From assembly GCA_905221605.1 (NCBI GenBank), contig CAJNDS010002838.1, positions 1 through 64,000 of the forward strand: a stretch of 64,000 nucleotides of DNA, given 5' to 3'. This document shows positions 11,413 through 23,237 of the stretch, one piece after another (the stretch's first letter is position 1; every line of letters starts with the position of its first letter). Origin of the DNA: Symbiodinium natans. Its lineage: Eukaryota; Sar; Dinophyceae; Suessiales; Symbiodiniaceae. The notes under the pieces were generated by a model that had not been told where the DNA came from, did not search any database, and saw only the letters and a list, made by a program, of their open reading frames with translations. The position numbers and the translations under genes are program-made.

Positions 11413-14400
11413 TTACTGCTGCTCACTCCACCGAACAAACTCGGGCAAATACAGCTGGTCGAGGCTAAGCACGGATGCAAGATCAGCTACACACTCCAAA
11501 TAAAGGCTGTCGTGCCAAACGCTGGCGGCTTCGTCACTTACTGCACGGCCAAGGGCAAAAGCAGCCCTGAACCAGAGCCCAGGATGCAACACCAAGAGCT
11601 GTGCCATCGATCTTCGGTACTTAGCGTTGATAACGGCGAGCATCTCCTGCAAGACCTCTAGCACGGTTGTGTCCATTCCATCCACCTCGCTGTTCACGTA
11701 AAGGAGGATGAACCGATCAGTTTGAACAGCCTCCAGCTCTTTGACAAAAAGCGGCACAGTTCTCTCATCGAGAACCCCAAGAGGTGGGAGGCGTGCTCCC
11801 AGGAGAACGACGACGTGGCGGCCAAAGTGGTCTGGGCCGCCATTGTAGACGAAGCGCTTCGGCTCACTTTCAGCTGGGATTTCCCTGGCTCTCCGCAGAT
11901 AGCGGAAGCAAATGTGCCTTGCTTCTTCGACTGTTTCCGCATTGATCATAGTTCCCTCCAGACGCTGCATCGCCGCAAAATCGGCATCTTCGCGAGCATG
12001 CAGGAAGGACCGATCCTCGTCGCCGAAGACGAGATCACTATCCTCCACATCGTCTTGCCGGTCTGAGATGACATGGTTCGAGACTCGAATACGTCGCTCT
12101 TCCATGCTTACCTCGCCCCATTCATTCCAGCAGCTGTCAGGAAGCACGGCTGCTGCATGCCTCGCCTCGAACTCATTTCGCGGAAAATACAACGGCAAGA
12201 GACTTTCGTACAACTCCAGCTCGCCAGCTGTTCCAGCCACCAAAACGGCACTGTCCACTGAGGCACGCAGCTTCTCCAAGCACCTGCGAAGAGTCCTCAG
12301 GCCAACATGAGCCTGTTCCTCCATTGGGTACCCTTGGCTATACCAATAGCACGGAACCGCCACGGTTCTGTGACCAGATTCCACAAGGAGCTGCATGGAC
12401 TCACGGTAGCAGGCATTCAGCGTGTTCTGGGCGGCCACAAGGTACTTGTCCTGGCAGCTTTCGACTCTTTAAGGCTCGAGCTTGAGATGTTCAGTTAAAA
12501 CGATGAGAGCCTGGAGAAAGATGAAGAAGATCACCGGAAGGAGCCCCAAAGCAAAATCGTCAAGCTTTGCGGTTCGCAGGGTTCGGATGTCGGGGTTACC
12601 GCGCGGCTTTGGTTCCTTGATGTATTTATTCTTCTTCTTATCTTCTTCTTCTTCACAGCCGAGACGGCCCCCAGGTCTCTCCTCTTCTTCTTCTTCTTCT
12701 TCTTGTTCTTCTTCTTCTTCTGCTTCTTCTTCTTCTGCTGCTTCTTCTGCTTCTTCTTATTCTGCTGTAGGGCTTGAAGGGCGCACGCATCCCCGCGAAC
12801 TAGGCCGAGCGGTCTCTCTCTGTGTCTTTGTGTCTGCCAGTGTGCCTGCTTGCCACCCTGCATGTTTGTGTTTGCGCATGTACATCCTCGACTTGTAGCT
12901 GAGGTTTGCTAGGCACGAGCTAAGCTTGTGGCTTCAACACTAAATACAGCCTCAGCAGCGGGCACGTGTAGCGGTGGTGCTGTGCATACCCTTTGGTACT
13001 CTTCCAATTTCCAATTTGCCATGAATTGGTTTCTGACTCGATGCCAACATAGGCTCCTTGTACTTCGGCCCGACAGTGAGGAGAAGGCGCTGGCATGGCA
13101 AATTGTACGCCTTGCAGCTTCGAGCCTGGCAGGAGGGGCAAATTGAGAAAACTTCCATACAACTACAGCAACGACAGTGTACCGATTGATGCCCCTTTCA
13201 GAAAACCCACTCGTGAACTTCCGTATCTCTTGCTCAAGTCCGGCCTCCCCACTCCGGCACCCCTCCATGTGGCGGAGCTCTTCACGAAGGTCCTCTCGTG
13301 CGTAACAGGATCACCGCCTGATTCTATACCTCAACCTAAACCATCCTGACCTATTTCTTCCAAGACCATCCTGGGGCTGTCGTGAATGGTGACCAAGGGG
13401 CCCCCCTCTCGCTTTTCAATCGAAAAGCATCCGTATAGATGTCAAAAGATAATCCTCGTCATATTCGTTGCTACGTGACTATCGAATGGAAGACAAGGCA
13501 AGCAACAAGTAAAAAAGAAAACAATGCCTTGGGATTACGGCAGAATTCGTGCGAGCAATCCCTGTGCTACGTAGGAGTTTCCCAGGAGGTCCCTGCCACC
13601 GAAATGCAGCACACGGCCGAAGACAGTGCTGCAACCCGGCATGTAACCTGCCGCCACGGGTGCCAGCAAAGCATCGACCTTCCAGGCAGTCAAAAAACCG
13701 CACATCTTCTTTCCGGGGAGACCGTTTGCCCCTTACCAATGGAGGGTGAGGGCGGGGGTGGGCCGGGGGGGGGCGAGTAGCTAGGGCCGGCCCCTGCAAC
13801 TTGAGGGGCGGAGGACTCCAGGGCTCAGGGTTTCTTTGAGGGCTACATTGCTACATAGGCGTTGGGATTTTAAAAGGGTTCAGGTTTGGGCTTAAAGCTT
13901 GGGCTTCCGGCTCAGGAGCAAAGCAAGGGAATATCCAATTTTAGGGGGCGTGTTCTTTGTATGGATAGCTGAGGCTTTGAAAACTTCGGATCTGCGGTCT
14001 GCTCAAGGTCTTTGATGTAGGGCCGAGGCCTTGAGCATCTATAGGCTTCATGGTGTCTTTGACACAACAATCACAAAAAGCAACACGATTCGGAAGGGCT
14101 CTCTCTCTCTCTCTCTGCCGCGCCATCCCGGAAGGGTTACGACTTGCAATTGTAGGGATCACCGCCCAGAGGTGCATTCTCTCATAGGAAAGCCAGAGTT
14201 GGAACGGCCGCAATTTTGAATTTGTCAACCTTGATGGCGCGCCAGCCACTTTGGAGGTTTGCGCACGCGCGTGCACGCACGGGCGGGCAAGGAGTCTGCC
14301 TTGCCTTCGTGCAGGGGCTCACGGACATTATATGCATGTGTGAAGATGTATACGTGCTCTCATAGGTTCTTGTGCTCCGCTTTTCACTGCTGAGGCGCTG

Positions 14401-14746
14401 AGGGGAGGAAGGGGGGAGGGGGGGCAGGTGTCGTTAAGATTGTGGTGTGTAGCAACAACCCGGCAAGGACATGACTCCGAGAGGCATAAAGACGACATCA
14501 TGACGTTCATAACGCATCACGTCTCATGCAGTTTACCATGCTTCACCCATGAACGCAAACTTAGACCTTCTGCAGCTTTGTACGAAATCCCTCCAACCTC
14601 CAGGCTGCACATGTCGCCTTGCCAGAGGAAAAGCTTCGAGTTGATGTCCGGCTCCACTGCAAAAGGGCCTCTGCCGGGAAAAAACGAGCGAAGGGCTGAG
14701 TCGTAAGGATGCCGACTCTTGATATGGCAAGACTTCCCCAGGGCAC
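11413..14746 (-). CDS. GDAP2-like protein: macro domain followed by CRAL-TRIO (Sec14) domain
   Basis: Four exons match the GDAP2 architecture in order: 14746-14598 (PDINSKLFLWQGDMCSLE, start of the macro domain), 13292-13230 (DLREELRHMEGCRSGEAGLE), 13110-13057 (AYNLPCQRLLLTVGPKYK, the 'H/L-T-V-G-P' strand) and 12450-11413 (DKYLVAAQNTLNACYRE, then the LPLYFPR linker, a short acidic insert and a CRAL-TRIO lobe, then TAA). The last exon gives 345 residues. Introns 13230/13110 and 13057/12450 both have GA donors and stay in phase. Macro domains bind ADP-ribose-type ligands and CRAL-TRIO domains bind lipids; GDAP2 itself is poorly understood, so the role here is open. The exon carrying the ligand loop (family I-V-N-x-T-N-E) should lie in 13293-14597 but I could not find it, nor the initiator ATG. 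The family histidine of the IIHTVGP strand is Leu here, which may weaken ligand binding. Confidence 0.8.
12629..12765. repeat. (TTC)n-rich low-complexity tract in GDAP2-like intron
   Basis: Imperfect TTC/TGC trinucleotide run giving Ser-rich, Phe-rich or Lys-rich frames depending on reading. It lies between the third and fourth GDAP2-like exons, so it is intronic. Confidence 0.85.
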
Positions 14747-15220
14747 CTGCTTAAACACCACAAACATTACAATCCTTATAGTATGAGCCCGAAAAATATT
14801 TAGTTATGGTCGGAAACCCCGATATCCCCGCTATGACATAAAAGACTTGACCGAGCATCGGTGCCAGGTCGGCGTGTCATCGAGACCCCAGGCACCCCAG
14901 GATGTCAGCGCAGCAAGGGGTGTGGCTATGGGGGCCGGTGGCACCAGGTCAGAGGGGCCCGGCAGCTCATCCTCTTCCCCTGCAGCCAAGGAAACAGTTT
15001 AAAGTATGGTAGACTGGCAGATGCAGAGTGATCTACAGATGCTGGGCCTCTCTACATCCATGTATGTGCCGGGGCCACATGCATGCAGGATCCTGAGGCC
15101 CCATGCCGAGGCCTGCCATCCAAGATATGGGATCAGACTCGGCGGTCGCTTGGACTACAGCATTGGCCTGGCGACAGCAAGTTCTGTTGGTCGCAGGCCG
15201 TACCCGACGAGAGCCGATCG

Positions 15221-15351
15221 CTACAGTACACTGCTGTCTCTGGCCTGGCGCGCCAGCTCGTCGGCTGCTGCACCAATTGCCAGCGTCGACTGCCGCACCA
15301 CCGCGCTCGCCGCACTGGCAACGGAGTCCATGGCGCGTGCTGACAGTGATG
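15221..15351 (-). CDS. Possible Ala-rich terminal exon, unknown
   Basis: After an acceptor (ttaccttag) the minus strand reads SLSARAMDSVASAASAVV, then STLAIGAAADELARQARDS, and stops at 15221. The composition is that of an amphipathic helix and it looks coding, but no family is evident. It sits just upstream of the GDAP2-like gene on the same strand. A possible companion exon at 15780-15672 carries an N-terminal Met and a hydrophobic segment (QMLVLLVCAGGVLAVL). Confidence 0.35.
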
Positions 15352-16228
15352 CTAAGGTAAAGTGTGAGGTGTGACTTTGGGCTGGGGTGCACAAGACATG
15401 CTGACATCTAACGGCGAGCTGCCTTATGCGCCAGCTGGGCCGGTTTTTAATCTGCCGACGAGATCGCATGAAGCCATCCACTTATGCTGGTAGATTGGGT
15501 GGCATAGCGGCGGCAAGGTCGGCAAGCTTGCAAGATCAGCTTTGGCTTGGATGTGCGAACTGGCAGTTTTGGCATGTTTGAGCCAGATTGCTCCACTTGG
15601 TGGCAGGACGCCAAACAAGTCTGCAATGAATGAAAGCGGCACTCCTGCAACCCAGGAGGTTCAGCCGCACCGCGCAGGTGTGCATAGCACTGCCAAGACA
15701 CCGCCAGCACAGACAAGGAGAACCAACATTTGCGGCCGAAGCTCTGAGATGCCATATAATACGTCGTCCATAAGTCGAGGCCAACATTTACGACCTGAGA
15801 TGTATGCTTCTTTGCAACACGAAGTTACGCAGCCAACGGCGCGATTACTATTATAATCAGCCCAGGTGGCAATTGCCAGCAAGTAGAGGACCATGTAGCA
15901 ATTCTCTCTTGTCTCCTTGTATTCCTGGCAGCACCCGCCCGCTCAACCACCGCACTGGAGCGAACAAAAATGATCTTACTGGATCGCGACCACTTCGCTA
16001 GTTGAATCAGCTTGGTGTCTCCCAGGACCTACGAAGAACATTCAGGATACTGTAAGGAACCACTTTCGTCGAACCAGTGTACATTGAGCCAAAGCTTGCA
16101 AGTATGTCCAAGAATCAAAGCCAATAGTGTCTGCCACACGGCTGCACATCTCAGCCATCATGAGGTTGCCCACACAAACAATCAGCGAGAAGGCGATTGT
16201 GTACACCTGACGCATCTTATTTCAAGGG

Positions 16229-16316
16229 TGAAGGATCAAAAAAAAATAAATAAGCATCAAAAAAAAATAACCCCAAGGGATCAAAAAAAAATAAATAAGC
16301 ATCAAAAAAAAATAAC
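16229..16316. repeat. A-rich 19-nt-type repeats, left arm of an inverted repeat
   Basis: Four tandem blocks alternate gatcaaaaaaaaataaataa and gcatcaaaaaaaaataa. The reverse complement of the same blocks occurs at 18535-18625, bracketing the low-complexity island. Confidence 0.85.
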
Positions 16317-16323
16317 TTGGAGC

Positions 16324-16545
16324 GGGGGGGGGGGGGGTTTGGGGGGGGTTGGGGGGGGTTGGGGGGGGGTTGGGGGGTTGGGGGGGTTGGGGGGGGTTGG
16401 GGGGTGGGGGGGTTGGGGGTTGGGGGGGGTTTTGGGGGGTTGGGTGGGGGGGGGGTGGGGGGGGGGGGTGGGGGGGGTGGTGGTGGGGGGGGGGGGGGGC
16501 TGCGCAGCCCCCCCCCCCCCATTTGCAAACACAATGCTCGCACGA
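16324..16545. repeat. G-tract array ending in a G/C hairpin
   Basis: About 170 bases of G runs separated by TT or T, then a perfect palindrome (runs of G, CTGCGCAG, runs of C) centred near 16504, followed by atttgcaaacacaatgctcg. The G runs could form quadruplexes. The hairpin-plus-tail recurs near 22.5 kb. Confidence 0.9.
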
Positions 16546-16557
16546 TGGGTAGTAGTG

Positions 16558-17144
16558 GGTGGTGGTAGTGGTTGGAAAACCTTCTATTTTCTCGATCTTT
16601 TAATAGGAAAACCTCTATTTCTTCGTATTCCCACAGAAACCTCTATTTTCTTCACGTTTTCATAGGAAACCTCTATCATCTCTATGTTTCCATCGGAAAA
16701 CCTCTATTTGCATGTATTTTAAGACAAACTTAAACTTTTTAGTATCCCAATGGCTTCAACAAGATTCATAAAGCACGCTTTGCAGTGGCACAGCTTGATA
16801 AAAACGCGGCGGGGTTGGGGTTGGCGCAGCCCCCCCCCCCACCCCCCCCCCACTTGGCTTTGCAGCACGCTTTGCACAGCTTAAAAAAAACAGCGGGGGG
16901 GGTTGGGGGGGGCGCAGCCCCCACATGCGTAGAAGTGGTGGTAGTGGTTGGAAAACCTTCTAGTTTCTCGATCTTTCAATGGGAAAACCTCTATTTCTTC
17001 ATACTCCCACAAGAAAACGTCTACTGTCTTCACGTTTTCATGAGAAATCCTCTATTATCTCTATGTTTCCATCGGAAAAACTCTACTTCTACATGTTTTA
17101 AGCAAAAAACTTCCATTTTCTTTGCATTCCAATGGCTTCAAAGA
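16558..17144. repeat. Two direct copies of a ~210-bp repeat with ggaaaacctctatt subunits
   Basis: Copy 1 (about 16558-16765) and copy 2 (about 16934-17144) share the start gtggtagtggttggaaaacc and the end ccaatggcttcaa. Each is built of five or six roughly 30-bp units beginning ggaaaacctctattt. They are separated by G/C runs and a cagcacgctttgca segment. Confidence 0.85.
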
Positions 17145-18290
17145 ACAATATATAATACATACTACATAATATATAAAATATACTATATAATGAATAATAA
17201 ATAATAAATTAATTAATAATAAATAATATTATATATTTTATATATTGTATATTATGTATACAGTATATATTATATATTATATACTTTATATTATGCATTA
17301 TATGCAGTATATAATATGCAATATACAATACATGATATGCAATATATGACATATAATATACAATATGCGATATATAAATATATATTTATTTATTTATTTA
17401 TGTTTATTTATTTATTCATATTTATATTTACTTATTTATATACATACACATATCATATAATGTACGACAACATGAAATATAAATATAAATAGAAATATAA
17501 ATATAAATAATAATAATATATATAATCCCTATATATGTTAAACTATATATATATAATCTCAGGGTAAATATATATATACACATGATATAACTGATAATCT
17601 AAATATAATATATATATGCTATTTAGTAGAATAACAGATATATATAATATATAATATATATATATAATGTAATATATAGAATTATAACAATATATATATG
17701 TAAATATGTAAATATACTAAACTATACGAATCTAACATATATATATATAATATTAATTATAATAATATTATTATATATATGATATAGGATAGATGAAATA
17801 GAATATGAATAACAAATACATAGTACATACGACATAATAAATATATGATACATAATACATAATACATAACACATAATACATAATACAGAATACATAATAT
17901 AAAACATATAATATATAAATTCATACATAGTACATAAAACATAAAACATAATATAGAATTCATAATACATAATTAATACATAATACATAATACATAATAC
18001 AGAATATATACATAATACATAATACATAATACATAATACATAATAATATATAATATATAATATATATATATATAATATATAATGTATAACGTACAATGTA
18101 TAATGTATAGTATATAATAGGTAATGTGTAATGTAATGTGTATTATGTAATATGTATATATATATATATATATGCGCATACATACATACATATATATACA
18201 CACACGTTGACCTTCACTATCGTGTGTATATAATATATATTTATATTTATTGATTTTTACTTATTTGTCTAATTTATTCATTTATTTATA
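17145..18290. repeat. AT-rich simple-sequence block (~1.1 kb)
   Basis: Almost entirely A and T: TATA-, ATAAT- and ATACATA-type units of changing period, with no credible coding. The base composition differs sharply from the rest of the window. Confidence 0.95.
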
Positions 18291-18330
18291 CGCATAGGAC
18301 CCGCAGGACCAGGCGGACAGACAAGCAGAC

Positions 18331-18520
18331 CAGAGGACCAGAGGACCAGGGGACCACAAGACCAGGGGACCACGGGACCAGAGGACCACGGGACCAGAGG
18401 ACCACGGGACCAGAGGACCACGGGACCAGAGGACCACGGGACCAGAGGACCACGGGACCAGAGGACCACGGGACCAGAAGACCACGGGACCAGAGGACCA
18501 CGGGACCAGAGGACCACGCA
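18331..18520. repeat. 16-bp minisatellite (agaggaccacgggacc)
   Basis: About eleven copies of a 16-bp unit with a few substitutions. Since 48 bases are 16 codons, all minus frames stay open, giving false Trp/Ser/Gly/Pro ORFs. Confidence 0.95.
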
Positions 18521-18534
18521 GGTGGGCCGGATGG

Positions 18535-18625
18535 CTTATTTTTTTTTTTTGATGCCTATTATTTTTTTATTGATCCCTATTATTTTTCTTTTTGATGCTT
18601 ATTATTTTTTTTTTGATGCCTATGC
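18535..18625. repeat. T-rich repeats, right arm of the inverted repeat
   Basis: Blocks of tttttttgatgcctattatt are the reverse complement of the A-rich blocks at 16229-16316. Confidence 0.85.
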
Positions 18626-18629
18626 CTTA

Positions 18630-20950
18630 TTTCAAGAAGTCCCTGTGTTGAGCCAACTGACGTGTCAAATCTGCAGCCATGCGTCCATGCCAGGCTGCTG
18701 GCCACCCTCGTAGTTAAACTTCAGGATAGACCAAGCCTCAAGTCAGCACATGTCTTCAAGGCACAAATTTTGCATGAACACATAAGCACATAGTGTTTAT
18801 TTAGCAGAGGAGCATATGGAGCATAGAACACTCCGAGGTACAGTGCCAGGCCCAAAAGCACCATGACGATGCCCCTTCCCAGCCTTCGCTTTCGGCAGTT
18901 GTTGCTGAGATGGTTAATTACTTGGCAACTAACCTTCCTTCATCAGAAAAGGTAACCTGTGCCTCGCCCTTCGCTCAAGTGAACAAAAGAACTCTCCTAA
19001 CATCTCCTAGGGGACAACTTTGCAACAATCAGTTGCCTGGTGAGGTATGACGGTAGAAGCAAATCATGCAAGTTCCACATGAGGCGTTGGGTGGGGAATA
19101 GCTTGGGTCATGGCCGCTCCAGCTTGCCAGTGAAGCCGCTGGTATTCATGTTCTTCCAATTCACCTGGGCCAGCATGACCACAGACAATTAAGCGCGAGA
19201 ATACCTCGTAGCCTCCGCATCAAAGCAACAGTTCACTACAGGGTAGGACCATAGAACTGCACAGCAAAAAGGGCCCCGCGACTACTAGAGCCAAATCATC
19301 ACAAGAGAGGCAGGCTTAAAGTTTGCAACCCCGTGGGGCACTGAGGGAAAATATTCCCGATGAGTTTTAAGTGCTTGCGACGCTGCATGCATGTCTGCTG
19401 TGGGCGCATGTTGGTAAACGTAGGTGAGATCGTCAGATCTCTCATTGCGATCTGCCGCTTCTCTGGGAGCCCAACGCCATGAGGCTCACGGATGGTGGCG
19501 GAGACATCGATCCAGGCATCCCGAAAGCACAGGCCCGAGGACAAAGCCCGAACCGCCTGGAAGCAGCTCCGGGCACACATGTATTCTTGAATAGATAGAG
19601 GCTCTTGGATTGTTTTCGATTCTTGCGGCATCCGCATGCAGCAACAGCCTCATTTTCGTGCTGGCCTCGTAGTAACATGCCCTGGTGTTTTGGGGGGTTT
19701 GCTTGCAGTGCGTAGATGCCGCATGCTCAAACCTGACAATACGTATGTCCTGCTTGATCAGGGACGATGCTCTCTTAAAGCTTTGACTGGTGCTGACGGC
19801 GGCGGCATTCTAGTGATTCTGGTGGTAGATATCCGCCACCTCATCACGGGCGCGCTCTGTCTCGAAGACAGCAAAGGCCGTGGAACAACACCTGTCAGAC
19901 TTCAGCAGCTGTTCAGCAGCTATGTCAAGAAATGCAATCTCGTTTGCCACTGCGCCTCAGAGATGTCAGGACATCATGGAGATCCTCAGCGGCCCAGAAG
20001 AAACGGCTTCATGCTGCTGCAAGGATGCTTTCACCGGCATCAGGGCGAGATGCAACAAGGACTATATAAGGCGACTGCCTCTTCTGACAGCTCTTGGTCA
20101 CCGTCCTGCTCTTTATTATTTAATCAAGGCGGGTTTCGAGTATTGCTCCCGCTAGGCGAAATAGTTTCAGTTTGGTATTCGGCGAGGGGCAGTGATTGTC
20201 TCACAGTCGGAATTTCCGACGTCATTTCTGAAAGTGGACTGTATTGCACCGGATGCTACTCCAGCATTTTGCCGTTCCTGATGAGGCGGGGCGACTTTCA
20301 AAAGTCCGTGTCATGCTTGGATCACACACAGCCAAGAACAATTTTATCGATTCGGGACACGGCGCTTGCCGCTGCAACAGGCGCATCTCGGTTCAGTTGC
20401 ATGGAGCCTTGCCCGAATACGACCGCAACGTGTTTTTTTCATGATGTCCTCACGACACGTGGGCACTCGATGCGTCTCGTGATCTTGCTTGTGGAGATCA
20501 CAGAGGGGCCATCCATCGCAGCACGCAACGAAGAGTTTGATCCACTCCCAAGCCCTTTCTTTCGAACACTTTTATTGGCCTCCGCCTGACGGCCTGAAGG
20601 CTAGTTGCTCTCTAATTTCTTTTTCACTTCTGTGAATAATTCACGATTTCTCACTGAGCCGGCTCCAGCATCGAAAAGCCACACCCTGACTCCCTTGACT
20701 CGGTGTGAGTGATGGAATTTCGTTTCGGAGGCCATGCGGGCCGTGCAGCGGTGCAGCCTTGCCGAGGGGAGGCTTGTTGGCGGGAGAGGTCACGGTCGCG
20801 ATCCGACATTCATGCAGGCCCCTTGTCCTTCGAGCTAGTACGACCTAGATGGTTTTGATTCCGCTGCAGAAAACCACATTTCGTTCAGACTGACTGCTTG
20901 AGCCCGCGTCGAAGATAAATGGTCTGTGAGAACAACTTCTGACAGACCAC
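18630..20950. other. No confident gene; one long plus-strand open frame
   Basis: A 317-codon plus-strand frame (19636-20589) is open, but its translation lacks any recognisable motif, a second plus frame overlaps it for 90 codons, and no other plus-strand gene is supported in the window. I treat it as probably chance. Confidence 0.3.
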
Positions 20951-20955
20951 ACCGG

Positions 20956-21893
20956 CTATCCTGTTCTCTCATTCAAGCTGGACGACTGACTTGAACTGAC
21001 GTGCAATTGGTCTGGCCGGCTACAAATCTTGCGGCTTTCCTCCGCAAGGATCATTTGCTCGATCCGAAATAAAGTCTTCTGGAACGAGCTCATGTCCTGC
21101 AATGGCCAGTAACGTGCTTCAGCACTATAAGACGTCGACACCAACATGAGCCGTAAACTTCTGTGTCCGTCCTGCGGCGAACTCCCTGCTTGGCTTCTTC
21201 TGGCGGAACCTCTCTCATGCACATATATCTTTTGCAGCATTCTTCGAGGTTCTATAGGCCCCAAACCCCTTAGCCTTAGTCATAGAGTCTATAGAGGTTT
21301 GGAGATGTTTGGACCTCTTGCATCCGGTCAACCCACAGCATGGTCAGAACAAGTCCAGCAGCAGGCTGCCTTGCCGATGCCGCCCATCTAAAGTTTTCTG
21401 GAGCTGTATGCGGACCGCATCCTGCGACTACACGCCGAGGTGCTGACATCATGGTGCTGAGTGTTAACACCGAAGACATTTCGGCTCGGTGCCTGGTGTT
21501 CGCAGTAGTCCCAGCAAACAGAAACGTCCACCACCGTGTGTCCAGTTGCGAGCTGCAAGCTCTCCTGACCAAAAAAGCATCATGTCAGAAAGTGTCAAGG
21601 CACCTCGATTTCGTGCATGTCGGTACGCGCTTGCGTGGCGATGCTGCGCCGCAGGTACCGGGGTGAAATGGATTTGGACTCCTACAGAAAGGCAGCCATG
21701 CTTGCTGCAAGCGGCTCTCCTTGAGTTCCTCCTCAATGCGGACAGATCCTTCCAGCCAAGGAAGGCCAGACAGTCTGAGCGCATAGTCTTTCATGGTGTC
21801 CTCGGTGTGTTTATGCACCTCTTTTTTTGTGCAAGGATTGGGGAAAGAAGGCTGTCGACGACTCGAAGCTGCAGAGAGAGCACGAGAGACCAA
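20956..21893 (-). CDS. Cluster of putative exons of an unknown protein
   Basis: Three minus-strand readings look coding and follow each other: 21893-21585 (MKDYALRLSGLPWLEGSV then RIEEELKESRLQQAWLPF), 21572-21276 (TMMSAPRRVVAGCG) and 21264-20956 (LQDMSSFQKTLFRIEQMILA then EESRKICSRP). They are helical and charged. No family is recognised and splice ends are not resolved, so one gene or several cannot be decided. Confidence 0.35.
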
Positions 21894-22403
21894 TCACTTG
21901 TAACTTGTAACACTTGTATAAGCAGACGGTACCTGATTTTGCACGTCGATGTCGAAGCTGAGACAAGCCGAATCACTCCTGAATCCATTGCTTCAATGCG
22001 GCATTGCGATCATCGAGAAGCTGCCAGAACTGTAGCTGGCGAGCAGAAAAGATGACACTGCCTGCAACGATCTGCGCACACACACACACACACCTTGATG
22101 GGAAACCCGTCAATTCATCTTGCACGTTTAAATCCGTTGGTTATGGAAGGTGGGGCCCGAAAGGCACTCAGCCACACGGCTTCAAGGCGCAGTCAAGGGG
22201 TTCAGCCAAAATGGATCCAAGAAACTAAGGTTCTGCAAAACCGTGCAAACAAATTGCTCCATGTAAACGTAAGCTTGCTCGGCTTAGCTTAGCAGGTGGG
22301 GTGGGGCGGAGGTGGGCAGGCCCCGACCTTGCAGACGAAAAAGGGGGATGTGTGGGGATGTGGGGGGGGGTGGGGTGGGCTTGGAAGGGATGCCGATGAA
22401 TTC

Positions 22404-22880
22404 GCAGCAAGTCCTCTCGATAGCATGATGTTCTAAAAAGCGAGCTTGCCTGGCTGAAAAGCGAGGAGGGGTTTGGGGCGGGGGGGGGGGGGGGGGGATG
22501 CTGCATCCCCACCCCCCCACCCCCATTTGCAAAAACTATGCTCGTAGCTCGTAGCTCCGAAAGATGCAGAAAGTACTTGCAGCAAGTCCTCTCGACGGCG
22601 TGATGTTCTTGGGGGCGAAGCCCCAAGCCACTTGCAAAACAATGCTGATGCAGGGTCTCTGCAGCAAGTCCCTCGATGGCGCGGAGGCACAATGTTCTTA
22701 AACGCGACTTGCCAGGCTTCAACACAATTGGAAGGATGCAGGCCAAGTCCGTTCTGAAAGTACAGGTGCGCTTGCCTGGCTTGAGAAGGCGAGGTGGGGG
22801 GGGGGGGGGGGTTAGGATGAGGGGCGCAGGGACCAGCGGTGCATCCTCCCGCGTTTCCAAACGCAATGCTCACAGACGGC
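22404..22880. repeat. Tandem units of a hairpin-bearing repeat
   Basis: The motif gcagcaagtcctctcga begins units at 22404 and 22579, and a variant begins at 22661. Units carry tgatgttct, gcttgcctggct, a G/C hairpin (GGGGATGCTGCATCCCC near 22495; GGGGGCGAAGCCCC near 22605) and a tail resembling atttgcaaaaactatgctcg. A last G run lies at 22797-22811. The hairpin and tail match the element at 16485-16545. Confidence 0.8.
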
Positions 22881-23237
22881 TTCGAGCCTCTCATAGGGTT
22901 TCGTCGAGTATGTGCAGCATTTGCTTACGCTGGCCCGGCTTGAAGAGGGGGGTGTTACTGTTGCGGGCCTTCCTTTGGTCCTTCCGGTGAATCCCTCCCT
23001 CCCTCCTTCCATCTGTACCTTACGAAGTTGATGCGGAAAAGTCCCTTTGATCCAGCAAAATTTTGTTTGGTCCTGAAGAAATTTTTCCCGAACGCGTAGC
23101 AGAAGAGTTCCCATTGTAAAGGTTGGGGTTCCCAGGGTGTGCAGGAGGTGATCAAAGCCCACGAAGCGTTTGTGAAGCGCCTGCAAGCGTCCACAAATCG
23201 TCCGCGTCGCGCATTAGCGCCATCCTCGCATCTGACG

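Noticed and set aside
14092-14120. Microsatellite-derived Ser/Leu frames near the (TC)n run
   Set aside because: Simple repeat inside a GDAP2-like intron.
16217-16665. Gly- and Pro-rich ORFs over the G-run region
   Set aside because: They are translations of the homopolymer G/C tracts in all frames; no start context, no family.
17722-18203. Tyr/Ile/Cys-repeat ORFs up to 159 codons in the AT block
   Set aside because: Products of ATACATA-type simple repeats; overlapping frames show the same pattern.
19636-20589. 317-codon plus-strand ORF
   Set aside because: No motif, an overlapping frame is also open, and it is opposite to the whole gene array. Such lengths can arise by chance at this base composition.
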